Source of the DNA: Bradyrhizobium retamae
GTDB taxonomy: Bacteria; Pseudomonadota; Alphaproteobacteria; Rhizobiales; Xanthobacteraceae
Direction of reading: 5' to 3'
Length of the DNA: 48,194 bases
Assembly: GCF_001440415.1 (NCBI RefSeq)
Contig: NZ_LLYA01000178.1
Location: 1 to 48,194, forward strand
Shown here: piece by piece, positions 17,313-24,921 of the stretch
Position numbering within the stretch: the first letter of the stretch is position 1
How the letters are laid out: each line of letters starts with the position of its first letter
Program-made: the position numbers and the translations under genes
Notes under the pieces: generated by a model
Told to the model about the DNA's origin: nothing
Databases searched by the model: none
The model's input: the letters and a program-made list of their open reading frames with translations, nothing else

Positions 17313-17537
17313 ATGGACAAGACTACCAAGACGCACCGACCGCCCGTCGATGTGAAAGGCGCCGCAGTCTATTCCGGATTCGGCGAGGGCTATCTCAACA
17401 AGCTTCGTTGCAAGGGGGGCGGGCCGATCTTCATCAAGAAGGCTGGGGTCGTTCGCTACGACCTTGACGACTTGGACGAGTGGCTGGAGGCCGGCAAGCG
17501 CAAATCTACCTCCGACACGCGGGAGGTTGCCGCCTGA
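17313..17537 (+). CDS. AlpA/MerR-type HTH protein, possible excisionase
   Basis: A 74-residue protein. ATG at 17313 follows GAGG by seven bases; the longer frame from 17250 is rejected. VDVKGAAVYSGFGEGYLNKLR forms the HTH and VRYDLDDLDEWLEAGKR the wing, the pattern of HTH_17/AlpA proteins. In P4-like and PICI elements this type activates or acts as excisionase for the adjacent integrase, which fits its place three genes into the element. It is followed by a coupled small gene. Confidence 0.75.
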   Translation: MDKTTKTHRPPVDVKGAAVYSGFGEGYLNKLRCKGGGPIFIKKAGVVRYDLDDLDEWLEAGKRKSTSDTREVAA

Positions 17538-17758
17538 TGCAGATCCGCATGGAAAACCCCGCAACGCTGGCGGCGTGCGGGGCTCCGAAAGACGATCTGG
17601 CAGGCGCTTCGATCTCTTCGGAACTTAAATCATCAGCCGAGCTACCGCAAGACCTGATCTCCGCCACGTTCGGCCGTAGCTTCGTTGTCGTGCGCGAGCC
17701 GATCACACGGTTTCGTCGTCGTACGCCTTCCCGCATTCGTGCCTGGAGGGCGACTTGA
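17537..17758 (+). CDS. hypothetical small protein
   Basis: A 73-residue frame whose ATG overlaps the stop of the HTH gene (TGATG) and whose stop overlaps the next TTG start. It begins MQIRMENPATLAACGAPKDD and ends in an Arg-rich tail (FRRRTPSRIRAWRAT). It has no recognised domain; it is supported mainly by its tight position in an operon without gaps. Confidence 0.5.
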   Translation: MQIRMENPATLAACGAPKDDLAGASISSELKSSAELPQDLISATFGRSFVVVREPITRFRRRTPSRIRAWRAT

Positions 17759-18012
17759 AGCACGTCACCATAACCGAAACCGACGACATCACCGCGGCGA
17801 CGGTGGAAGCAAAGCGCAATGTCGCCATAGCCAAGCTAAGCCAGTTTGAGCAGGAATGCTTGAACCTGGGCGGCATGGCGAAACGCAACCCGCACCGCAA
17901 GCGGGAGGTGGTTGATTGCCTCTATCAGATCGCGGTCACCAATAGCCTGCTCTCGACGCACGGCGGCGCGCTGATTGAAGACTTGATCGCGGTCGGACTG
18001 GAGGCGCGATGA
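17755..18012 (+). CDS. hypothetical small helical protein
   Basis: An 85-residue protein from a TTG that overlaps the upstream stop (TTGA); its own stop overlaps the next ATG (ATGA). The sequence is helical (AKLSQFEQECLNLGG, VVDCLYQIAVTNSLLS) with a KRNPHRKRE basic patch, compatible with nucleic-acid contact. It sits immediately before the ATPase gene, so a replication accessory role is possible but unproven. Confidence 0.5.
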   Translation: MKHVTITETDDITAATVEAKRNVAIAKLSQFEQECLNLGGMAKRNPHRKREVVDCLYQIAVTNSLLSTHGGALIEDLIAVGLEAR

Positions 18013-19142
18013 ACATTCCCAAGCTTCGCGACGACGGTTTGGCGGTAGTGCAGAACGATCCATTCGACGGTGCCTCGGACTACAAAGCCGAGAATGCGAC
18101 GTTAGACCGGCTCGTGGTGCAGAAAGACAGGGGGCGCGATCTCCGCTTCAAGTATCAGATGCTGCACGAAATCGGTGACAGTCCACCTAAGAAGCGCTGG
18201 CTCATCAAGAACGTGGTCGCGCTTGGTGAAACCAGCGCATGGATTGCGCCGCCTGGCGGCTTGAAGTCGGCGCTATTGGCGGAGCTTTCCTTTTGCGTGG
18301 CCGCTCAGCGGGATTGGCACGGCTACAAGTCAAAGAATTCGGGCGGTGTGGTGTACTTCGCCCTAGAGCGGGCCGATCTCGTGAAGCGTCGCCTCCGGGC
18401 ATATCTGGTGCGCTCCAGCGACGACATCGGCGGTATTGCGCCAATAGCGATCGTTCCCGGAATGGTCGACCTCATGAACGCTGCCACGGTCAAGGACGTG
18501 GTGGCGCTCATTCGGGCGATCGAGGAGGAGGGTGAACTAGTCTACCTCGTCGTCTTCGATACATTCGCGAAGCTGATTGCGGCCGGCGGAGGCGACGAGA
18601 ACCTTGCCAAGGACCAGGGCAGGGTGTTCGCCAACGTCCAGCGCATCAAGGACGCTGTTGGCTGTCACGTCGCCCTTATCGGCCATACCGGCAAGGACGA
18701 AGGCCGCGGCGCCAGGGGCTCCAATGCGCTCCTGGGCGACGTCGATGTGATGGTGACGGTATCCGGTGACGAGATCAAAACCGCGACCGTCACCAAAGCC
18801 AACGATATGCCAGAGGGGCCGCTGTTCTCTTTCAAGTCAGAGATCCACGAGTTCGGGACTGACGAGGACGGCGACCCGATCACGGTCAACATTGTGAACG
18901 GTGACGAAGTTTCGGTTCAATCTGCACCGAAACCCAGCGAACCCAAGCTGTCCACCAATCAGCGCGTCATGTACCGCCTGCTGGTTGAGGCCGGCTCCGG
19001 CGGCTTGGCAACGGAAGAGTGGAACGAGTTCGCCAAAGAGAACGGGATCACCACCAAGCAGCGCCACTACGAAGCCCGCATGGCCCTGAAGGACAAAGGG
19101 CTGGTTCGGGAATACGCCGGCAGATGGAAATGCAGCGGGTAA
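18009..19142 (+). CDS. RepA-like AAA_25 ATPase
   Basis: A 377-residue P-loop ATPase of the RepA/AAA_25 (RecA-fold) group. Walker A reads IAPPGGLKSALL at about 79-90, in the atypical form lacking one Gly of GxxxxGKS. Walker B is VYLVVFDTFAK (178-188), and VALIGHTGKDEGRGARGSNAL is the sensor/hexamer interface region. The C-terminal 80 residues (NQRVMYRLLVEAGSGG, KQRHYEARMALKDKGLV) form a winged helix. Related proteins act as replicative helicases or primase partners in plasmids and satellites. Directly downstream lies a cluster of GTGAC repeats, a possible origin. Confidence 0.8.
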   Translation: MNIPKLRDDGLAVVQNDPFDGASDYKAENATLDRLVVQKDRGRDLRFKYQMLHEIGDSPPKKRWLIKNVVALGETSAWIAPPGGLKSALLAELSFCVAAQRDWHGYKSKNSGGVVYFALERADLVKRRLRAYLVRSSDDIGGIAPIAIVPGMVDLMNAATVKDVVALIRAIEEEGELVYLVVFDTFAKLIAAGGGDENLAKDQGRVFANVQRIKDAVGCHVALIGHTGKDEGRGARGSNALLGDVDVMVTVSGDEIKTATVTKANDMPEGPLFSFKSEIHEFGTDEDGDPITVNIVNGDEVSVQSAPKPSEPKLSTNQRVMYRLLVEAGSGGLATEEWNEFAKENGITTKQRHYEARMALKDKGLVREYAGRWKCSG

Positions 19143-19159
19143 CGGTAACGGTCCGGATG

Positions 19160-19178
19160 CCCCCCTTATAGGGGGGCA
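19160..19178. terminator. G/C hairpin after the ATPase gene
   Basis: Perfect 8-bp stem GCCCCCCT / AGGGGGGC with a TAT loop, 17 bases past the ATPase stop. It lacks a T-run, so it may be a weak terminator or a structural part of an origin region with the adjacent GTGAC repeats. Confidence 0.5.
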
Positions 19179-19183
19179 ATCCG

Positions 19184-19249
19184 TGACGTGACCGCGTGAC
19201 CAACCCAATCCGTGACCGTGACGTGACCATGACGTTACCAGGCGTGACC
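19184..19249. repeat. iteron-like GTGAC cluster
   Basis: Seven exact GTGAC units, all in one direction, begin at 19184, 19189, 19197, 19213, 19219, 19224 and 19245; ATGAC and GTTAC variants lie among them. The cluster fills the gap between the ATPase and small-terminase genes and follows a strong G/C hairpin. Short direct repeats next to a Rep-type gene are typical of iteron origins. Confidence 0.5.
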
Positions 19250-19267
19250 AATGAAACAGGTACGGCA

Positions 19268-20026
19268 ATGAACAAGCCAATCGAATATTCGGAAGAGATC
19301 GCAGCGGAAATCTGCGAACGGATGATTGAAGGCAAAGGCTTGCTCCAAATCTGCAAGGATGAGGACATGCCGGCAAGGGGGACGGTTTACAGGTGGCTGG
19401 ATAGCCGCGACAGCTTCCGAGACAGGTACGCGCGTGCGCGCGAAGCCCAGATGGATTACTTTGCCGAGCTGATCCGGGAGATCGCCTTTGATGAGTCCGG
19501 CGATATCGTGCTGGAGCAGGTGGGCGACAAGACTACCGCCGTTGCCAACCACGCCAAGGTACAACGCGATCGGCTCAAGGTGGACAGCCTCAAATGGATT
19601 GCGAGCAAGCTGTTCGGCCGCCAATACGGCGACAGACCGGCAGAAGTGCCGCAGACGCCTGGCAAGGTTTCAGTGCGTTGGCAGGGGGCTGGCGAGGCCG
19701 GCGGCATAAACCGGATCGAGTTGGTTGGTGTTCGCCCTCCGATAAGTCGCATTGAACGGGTGATCGTTGACCCCAGAGACGACAACCAAACCCCCGAGCA
19801 AGCGCCAGAGAGGCCCGAGGAGCCGCCACGGCAGATCGCCTACAATCCAACCCCGCCGCCGGCTGACCTTTCGCCTGAGGCGTGGAGTGCGATTGCGCGC
19901 GTGTCTGAATTGATTGAACAGATCGCGCCGAGCGACGAGACGCCAGAGCATGTGTTCGGCCTGATCGAGGGCTTTTTGCGCGCGCATTTTGTCGCATCTC
20001 TTTCCAATAGTGTGCATGGCGTGTGA
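19268..20026 (+). CDS. small terminase subunit, Sf6-like
   Basis: A 252-residue protein. The ATG at 19268 is preferred over the GTG at 19196, which would translate the repeat cluster. The N-terminal domain ICERMIEGKGLLQICKDE, MPARGTVYRWLDS and FRDRYARAREAQMDY is the Sf6-type small terminase DNA-binding domain. HAKVQRDRLKVDSLKWIASK and LFGRQYGDR complete the family pattern. The C-terminal 100 residues are Pro-rich and divergent, with a final helix. It should recognise the packaging site and recruit a large terminase. None is encoded here, which implies that a helper motor is redirected. Confidence 0.8.
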   Translation: MNKPIEYSEEIAAEICERMIEGKGLLQICKDEDMPARGTVYRWLDSRDSFRDRYARAREAQMDYFAELIREIAFDESGDIVLEQVGDKTTAVANHAKVQRDRLKVDSLKWIASKLFGRQYGDRPAEVPQTPGKVSVRWQGAGEAGGINRIELVGVRPPISRIERVIVDPRDDNQTPEQAPERPEEPPRQIAYNPTPPPADLSPEAWSAIARVSELIEQIAPSDETPEHVFGLIEGFLRAHFVASLSNSVHGV

Positions 20027-20079
20027 AGCAATTCCATTGCGTTACCTAAGCCATTGATAAAACATTACAAATTACGTGC

Positions 20080-20144
20080 AATCCCGTGATAATGTGTTAC
20101 GTGGTCTAGCAAGCGAGCGCAGTTCGCGCCGCGATCACGGGATT
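20080..20144. promoter_or_regulatory. 11-bp inverted repeat between terS and structural genes
   Basis: AATCCCGTGAT at 20080-20090 is repeated exactly inverted as ATCACGGGATT at 20134-20144. The 43-base centre is AT-rich at first, with two TTACGTG-like words. The second arm ends just before the ATG at 20150. It could be an operator, a looped control region or the packaging site. Confidence 0.45.
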
Positions 20145-20149
20145 TGGCG

Positions 20150-20302
20150 ATGACGGAAGATGGATTGGGCGAGCTTGTCCGAATGCTTCAGGCGCACACG
20201 CCGCTTGTGCAGCTATCGAACATGGAAGCGCGGGCGGTATTCGAGCTGATGCAGCATCGCGGCTACACGATCACGGCGCCGGCAGTTGAGGCTGGCAACT
20301 GA
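20150..20302 (+). CDS. hypothetical 50-residue protein
   Basis: A short frame, MTEDGLGELVRMLQAHTPLV to the C-terminus TAPAVEAGN, helical and acidic. Its stop overlaps the next ATG (TGATG), and it follows the inverted repeat closely, making it the first gene of the structural operon. It is supported by coupling and protein-like composition; no function is recognised. Confidence 0.5.
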   Translation: MTEDGLGELVRMLQAHTPLVQLSNMEARAVFELMQHRGYTITAPAVEAGN

Positions 20303-20511
20303 TGAGCGATCGACCCATCCAAGTCCGCTTCCCCTCCAGAGCCGCACAGATGGTCGCTGATGCCGCAACGCGGCAGGGCACCACAACGAGCGGGATTGTC
20401 CGCCGATTCACGTACGATGGCCTGAGAGCCCTGGGACTCGATCCTACCGGCATCCCCGCCCGCGACACGGACGACTCTCAGCGGCCCGCTAACGGCGAGG
20501 TAGCGGCATGA
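20302..20511 (+). CDS. ribbon-helix-helix-like small protein
   Basis: 69 residues. The pattern IQVRFPSRAAQMVADAATRQ then TTSGIVRRFTYDGLRALGL is a short beta-strand followed by two helices, as in Arc/CopG-type DNA-binding proteins. It could regulate the structural operon. ATG overlaps the previous stop; the stop overlaps the next start (ATGA). Confidence 0.55.
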   Translation: MSDRPIQVRFPSRAAQMVADAATRQGTTTSGIVRRFTYDGLRALGLDPTGIPARDTDDSQRPANGEVAA

Positions 20512-20657
20512 CCGAGAGGCAGAGCGAGACGCCGGAATCCGTTGACCGGCCTCGTCGCGTTTTCTCTGGGCTGACGTTCTCAAGCCGCACGTTTCCGGCG
20601 GTGGATCCTGAGCCGAGCGCGCCAGCCAAGCCGAACGCTGGGACGCAGCCAAAATGA
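20508..20657 (+). CDS. hypothetical 49-residue protein
   Basis: A frame of 49 residues, MTERQSETPESVDRPRRVFS with a Pro/Ala-rich tail ending PNAGTQPK. Both ends overlap neighbours by ATGA, which supports its reality. The central RRVFSGLTFSSRTFP piece resembles short linker peptides found before virion fibre genes. No function assigned. Confidence 0.5.
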   Translation: MTERQSETPESVDRPRRVFSGLTFSSRTFPAVDPEPSAPAKPNAGTQPK

Positions 20658-22450
20658 CGCTTGTAATAACTCACTCGACGGTTACAGGCACTGGTGTTGA
20701 TACCGACGCCATTGTTGACGGCGCGGATTGGGATGCCAACCATGTTCTGACGGGTGTTAGTTCCCCATCGCAAGGAGGGACGGGCGTTGTCAACAACGAC
20801 GCCAGCACGCTCACGATCTCGGGCGCGTTTGGCACCACGTTCACGGTAACAGCAACCACCAGCTTGACGCTGCCGACGACTGGCACATTGGCAACGGTTG
20901 CGGGCAGCGAGGCCCTGACCAACAAGACCTACAACGGCAACACCTGGACCGCTGGCACGGGCACGCTGACGCTTGGCGCTGGCAAGACCTTCACTGTCAA
21001 CAACACGCTGACGTTCACTGGTACGGATGCCAGTTCGGTCGCGTTCGGTACTGGCGGGACCGTTCTGTATGACGGCGGTGCGCTGGGAACGCCGGCATCT
21101 GGGACACTAACGAATTGCACCGGCCTTCCGGTCTCGACTGGCATAAGTGGGCTCGGCGCTGGTGTTGCCACGTTCCTTGCCACGCCGTCGTCCGCCAATC
21201 TCGCCTCTGCCGTCACAAACGAAACCGGATCGGGGGCGCTGGTCTTTGCGACATCTCCCACGCTGGTTACTCCGGCTCTCGGAACGCCGTCCTCAGTTAC
21301 GCTGACCAACGCCACCGGCTTGCCGGTTTCGACGGGCATCAGCGGCCTCGGAACGGGCGTGGCTACGTTCCTGGCTACGCCATCCAGCGCGAACCTGAGA
21401 GGCGCGCTAACCGATGAAACCGGGACGGGCGCGGCTGTTTTCGCGACATCCCCGACATTGGTAACGCCTGCGCTCGGCACGCCTGCGTCTGGAACGCTGA
21501 CGAACTGCACGGGGCTGCCGCTCACCACGGGTGTAACGGGTAATCTTCCCGTTACGAACCTCAATAGTGGCACGTTGGCGTCATCCTCGACGTTCTGGCG
21601 CGGTGATGGGACTTGGGCAACGCCGGCAGGCGCCGGGGACATGCTGGCCGCGAACAATCTTTCGGATGTTGCTAGTCAGAACACGGCCTTCAACAATCTG
21701 CACTCAGGCTTGCTACAAAACTTCCTTTCCGGACTTGGCCTTGCCAACAACGGAACTGACGCAACGAACGATATCGATATTGCCCCCGGCGCGGCAATGG
21801 ATTCAACCAACGTCGCACTGATGAAGCTCGCGGCTGCTTTGACGAAGCGCCTTGATGCAGCGTGGGCGGTTGGGACGAACCAGGGCGGGCTAGATACTGG
21901 AGCGATTGCCAACGGCACATATCATCTCTGGCTGATCCAGCGCTCGGATACCGGCGTAGTTGACGCGCTGTTCTCGGCGTCTGTCTCTGCGCCAACTATG
22001 CCGGCAAACTATGACCGCAAGCGGCGTATTGGCTCCATCCGGCGCGTTTCTGGGGCGCTGCAATTGTTCACGCAGTTTGGAGACGAGTTCAGGCTTGTGA
22101 CCCCAGTTCGCGACATCAACACCCAGGCTCCCGGCACTAGCGGCACGAATTATACGCTTAGCAGCCCTTCTGGCATCATGGTCGAAGTATTCGGGACAGG
22201 GTTCGCAAACACCTCAGGCACGACGAGCCGTACAGGATGGTATCGGATCGGCGATAGCTCCGGGACTGTCTCCGCTTACGGTCAATCTGATCAGGCACTC
22301 TACGATCCATCCACGGGTAGCGGTGCTACCGGGCAAATTCGAGTGCGCACGAATACGTCAGCTCAAATTGGCGTCGCGGCGGCTAATGCTTCTACCAGCA
22401 TCGACTTTATGCTTCGCGGGTGGATCGATACGCGCGGGAAGGATTCATAA
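20654..22450 (+). CDS. phage fibre-like protein with tandem repeats
   Basis: A 598-residue protein of Gly/Thr/Ser/Ala-rich beta-strand composition. The N-terminal part contains SSPSQGGTGVVN, a motif frequent in tail-fibre and head-fibre proteins. Residues 145-274 are two 65-residue repeats, with a partial third (LPVSTGISGLG, VATFLATPSSANL, VFATSPTLVTPALG). FWRGDGTWATP follows and then a globular C-terminal domain (420-598) that may form the tip. It is probably a trimeric fibre decorating the particle. It comes before the scaffold gene, an unusual place for a tail fibre, and no other tail gene exists here. Confidence 0.7.
   Translation: MTLVITHSTVTGTGVDTDAIVDGADWDANHVLTGVSSPSQGGTGVVNNDASTLTISGAFGTTFTVTATTSLTLPTTGTLATVAGSEALTNKTYNGNTWTAGTGTLTLGAGKTFTVNNTLTFTGTDASSVAFGTGGTVLYDGGALGTPASGTLTNCTGLPVSTGISGLGAGVATFLATPSSANLASAVTNETGSGALVFATSPTLVTPALGTPSSVTLTNATGLPVSTGISGLGTGVATFLATPSSANLRGALTDETGTGAAVFATSPTLVTPALGTPASGTLTNCTGLPLTTGVTGNLPVTNLNSGTLASSSTFWRGDGTWATPAGAGDMLAANNLSDVASQNTAFNNLHSGLLQNFLSGLGLANNGTDATNDIDIAPGAAMDSTNVALMKLAAALTKRLDAAWAVGTNQGGLDTGAIANGTYHLWLIQRSDTGVVDALFSASVSAPTMPANYDRKRRIGSIRRVSGALQLFTQFGDEFRLVTPVRDINTQAPGTSGTNYTLSSPSGIMVEVFGTGFANTSGTTSRTGWYRIGDSSGTVSAYGQSDQALYDPSTGSGATGQIRVRTNTSAQIGVAAANASTSIDFMLRGWIDTRGKDS
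21086..21475 (+). repeat. tandem 195-bp coding repeat
   Basis: Two in-frame 195-base units (21086-21280 and 21281-21475), with a third partial unit from 21476 that diverges after about 60 bases. Many differences fall at third codon positions, so the duplication is old and kept under protein selection. Confidence 0.75.
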
Positions 22451-22453
22451 ACG

Positions 22454-22525
22454 ATGGGCCTCTTTGACGGCTACCAGTTCGATCAGGGGACTTATGGGGT
22501 CGGCAACGAGCCGACGCTGCACTGA
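22454..22525 (+). CDS. 23-residue peptide, MGLFDG type
   Basis: MGLFDGYQFDQGTYGVGNEP is the first 20 of 23 residues. Proteins beginning MGLFDGY are frequent in phage structural operons, usually as the N-terminus of a longer protein; here it ends after 23 codons with a TGA overlapping the next ATG. It is either a truncated reading frame or a tiny coupled peptide. Confidence 0.4.
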   Translation: MGLFDGYQFDQGTYGVGNEPTLH

Positions 22526-22854
22526 TGGCAAGCTGGGCATCAAAGATCAGGGCGCACAGTGCGAGCAAGCAGCCGAGGCCGCGCAAGCCGCGTCCCGTCG
22601 TGCATACGGCATGGGCGCAAACGCGACCGCCGAATGAGGAAATCGGCGACCCCGGCGCGGTGATCGATATTCATTACACGCTCGAAGACAACGCGGTGAC
22701 GCTGACCAACGACAAGGGCGCCCCGATCGGCGGCAAGGCCGGATCCTACGTTTTGCAGCCTGGAGAGAACGCGGCGCGGATTGCAACGCGGCTGGGGCTG
22801 GCCGAGGTCGATCGCAGTCATGATGCCCCCATGAATGTTTCGTGGGTGGTTTGA
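22525..22854 (+). CDS. hypothetical protein of the structural operon
   Basis: 109 residues from an ATG overlapping the previous stop. The first 30 residues are basic and Pro/Arg-rich (KQPRPRKPRPVVHTAW). The remainder is acidic and beta-rich (AVIDIHYTLEDNAVTLTNDK, SYVLQPGENAARIATRLG). It is followed by a terminator-like hairpin. No family recognised; it could be a minor virion protein. Confidence 0.55.
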   Translation: MASWASKIRAHSASKQPRPRKPRPVVHTAWAQTRPPNEEIGDPGAVIDIHYTLEDNAVTLTNDKGAPIGGKAGSYVLQPGENAARIATRLGLAEVDRSHDAPMNVSWVV

Positions 22855-22904
22855 GAATTTACGGCTTGGCCTGGGTCTCCGCCTAGGTCGGGGTCCAAGA
22901 CTGG

Positions 22905-22934
22905 CGGCGGGGTTAATCCCCTGCCGTCCTTTTT
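22905..22934 (+). terminator. intrinsic terminator before capsid genes
   Basis: Stem CGGCGGGG / CCCC-T-GCCG with a TTAAT loop, followed by TCCTTTTT. It separates the fibre genes from the scaffold-capsid block and may tune expression. Confidence 0.6.
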
Positions 22935-22956
22935 GGAATAGCAAGGAAGCAAGGCA

Positions 22957-23892
22957 TTGAACGACGCTCGCGCATTAGCGCCCGTCTCTGAGTCCACTGA
23001 GCTGACCGTCGCCGAGGCGGCGGATGCCTTGTCGCGAGAATTCCAGAACGAATCCAGCCCGGTTGAAAGCCGCCCGCTGGCCGTCGAGGAAAAAAAGGAA
23101 GCCGATCCACCGGCATTGAGTGACCAAACAAAGGTTACTCTCAAGGACGGTGCCGAGCTTTCAATTCAAGAGCTGAAGCGAGGTTATATCTCGCGGAAGT
23201 CATTCACGCAGAAGACCCAAGCCCTCGCCGATGAGCGGGCTCGCTTCGAGGAACTCCGCGTACAAACACAGCACTACGCCAGAGCTTGTGCAGAAATGTA
23301 CAACGCGCTGGAGATCGCAGCCCATGCGCTAATGCCTCAACAACCCGACCGCTCGATGGTCGATGTTGATCCGCAAACATGGAAAGCGCTGCAGGACGAT
23401 TACGAATTCAAGGTGGGCTTGCTCGCGCAGGCCCAGCAAGCCGCTCAGGCACAGTCCAGTGCTGCGCAAGCAGCACGTAATGCGGAGGAACGGGATTCCT
23501 CGCACCGTTGGTTGATGGCGAGGCAACAGCAGCGCGAAGCGTTGTTTGAGGCCATGCCCGAACTGACGAATGCGAATGAAGCCCGCAGATTCCAGGAAGA
23601 CGCGATCGACACGATAGCTGGGTATGGCTTCTCGGTTGAGGAGCTGAGTTCCAGCCTAGAAGATTTGCGGAATTTTAGAATCGTCCGCGACCTGATCCGC
23701 TACCGGAAGGCTTTGCAATCGGCCCCCAAATTGAAGGGGAACGTTGCTGGGTTGCCGGTGCTGACGGGCAAGAAGCGCATGGACAGGGCCGAAAGGTCCA
23801 CCCGCGCCAACCGGACTCAGTTTGAGCAATTCAGAAACACCGGGCGATTGGATGACGCAGCAGCGATCCTCGCCAAACGCATGAAAGACTGA
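22957..23892 (+). CDS. putative capsid scaffold protein
   Basis: A 311-residue acidic, helical protein from TTG, with AAGGAAG upstream. The segment KVTLKDGAELSIQELKRGYI followed by SRKSFTQKTQALADERARFE is the recurrent pattern of phage scaffold-like proteins in front of major capsid genes. A long coiled-coil region follows (140-215, rich in Gln/Ala). The basic C-terminus (LAKRMKD) could bind the capsid protein. Its stop is five bases before the capsid start. Confidence 0.65.
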   Translation: MNDARALAPVSESTELTVAEAADALSREFQNESSPVESRPLAVEEKKEADPPALSDQTKVTLKDGAELSIQELKRGYISRKSFTQKTQALADERARFEELRVQTQHYARACAEMYNALEIAAHALMPQQPDRSMVDVDPQTWKALQDDYEFKVGLLAQAQQAAQAQSSAAQAARNAEERDSSHRWLMARQQQREALFEAMPELTNANEARRFQEDAIDTIAGYGFSVEELSSSLEDLRNFRIVRDLIRYRKALQSAPKLKGNVAGLPVLTGKKRMDRAERSTRANRTQFEQFRNTGRLDDAAAILAKRMKD

Positions 23893-23897
23893 ACCAA

Positions 23898-24908
23898 ATG
23901 ACTGTCGTCAGTGGAACACTGCAGACCTACGATCGCGTAGGCAACCGCGAAGACCTGGAAGATGTTGTCTACAACATCTCTCCGAAAGAAACGCCGCTTG
24001 TTTCTCTCATTAGTTCGTCTTCTGTCTCGGGGAAGCGCCATGAATGGCAGACGGACACGCTCCGCACGCCGGCCGCGAATGCTCAGGTTGAAGGCGACGA
24101 TTTCTCTTTCGTCACCAAGCCGCCCTCGGTTCGGGTGGCGAACTTCACTCAGATCGCGTCCGACACGCTGATTGTTTCCGACACTCAGGAGAAGGTCGAT
24201 AAGGCCGGCCGTTCATCGGAGCTTGGCTACCAGCTTGCGAAGATGGGCACCGAACTCAAGAAAGACGTGGAGCTTAGTTTGCTCTCCAACGTCGCTTCGT
24301 CTGCTGGTAGTGAAACGACCGGGCGCGTATCGGCCGGCTTCCCTGCGTGGGTGACCTCGGCGAACACGACCAACGGCCTTCGTGGTGCTGGCGGCTCGTC
24401 CGGCGGCTTCAACTCTGGCACGGGCCTGGTGAATGCTGCGACCAACGGCACCCAGCGCGCCTTCACTAAGGCTCTGCTCGATGCCGCTGTAGCGACTTGC
24501 TACAGCAACGGCGGCAACCCCACGACCGTGATGGTTTCGCCATATAACAAGCAGGTGTTCTCGCGCTTCATGGATGACGCCGATGTCGTCCCGAACCGCA
24601 AGGCGCTCAAGGAGAAGAAACAGGCCACCATCGTTGCGGCGGCGGACATGTATTTGTCCGATTTTGGCGAACTGGCCGTGGTCCCCAATCGCGTGATGCT
24701 GACTTCGGCGGCTGCAGCCCGCAACATCCTGGTCATCGACCCGGATTACGTAAAGCGCGGCGTGCTGCGCTCGATGCACACGGTAAAACTGGCAAAGACC
24801 GGAGACGCAGAGAAGCGTGCTGTTCTGACCGAGTTCTGTTTGGTCATGAAGAACGAACTCGCATCAACCTGCATTGCCGACACCTTCGGCTTGACTGCCA
24901 GCACCTAA
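23898..24908 (+). CDS. major capsid protein, SU10/DUF5309 type
   Basis: A 336-residue HK97-fold major capsid protein of the SU10-like (DUF5309) family. The N-terminus carries VVYNISPKETPLVSLISS and KRHEWQTDTLRTP. VSDTQEKVDKAGRSSELGYQ and KMGTELKKDVELSLLSN follow. The C-terminal half has TVMVSPYNKQVFSRFMDD, DMYLSDFGELAVVPNRVM and VLVIDPDYVKRGVL-like strands, which are highly characteristic. No prohead protease is encoded, and the N-terminus is short, fitting a capsid that matures without a long delta domain. This is the strongest evidence that the element makes its own particle. Confidence 0.9.
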   Translation: MTVVSGTLQTYDRVGNREDLEDVVYNISPKETPLVSLISSSSVSGKRHEWQTDTLRTPAANAQVEGDDFSFVTKPPSVRVANFTQIASDTLIVSDTQEKVDKAGRSSELGYQLAKMGTELKKDVELSLLSNVASSAGSETTGRVSAGFPAWVTSANTTNGLRGAGGSSGGFNSGTGLVNAATNGTQRAFTKALLDAAVATCYSNGGNPTTVMVSPYNKQVFSRFMDDADVVPNRKALKEKKQATIVAAADMYLSDFGELAVVPNRVMLTSAAAARNILVIDPDYVKRGVLRSMHTVKLAKTGDAEKRAVLTEFCLVMKNELASTCIADTFGLTAST

Positions 24909-24921
24909 AGGAAAAACGAAC

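Noticed and set aside
19196..19267. Earlier GTG start of the small terminase
   Set aside because: The extra 24 residues are only a translation of the GTGAC repeats; the ATG at 19268 starts the conserved domain.
20671..21657. Minus-strand frames of 84 and 242 residues across the fibre gene
   Set aside because: They are Val/Pro/Ser mirror images of the Gly/Thr-rich repeats on the plus strand, have no start signal, and copy the repeat period.
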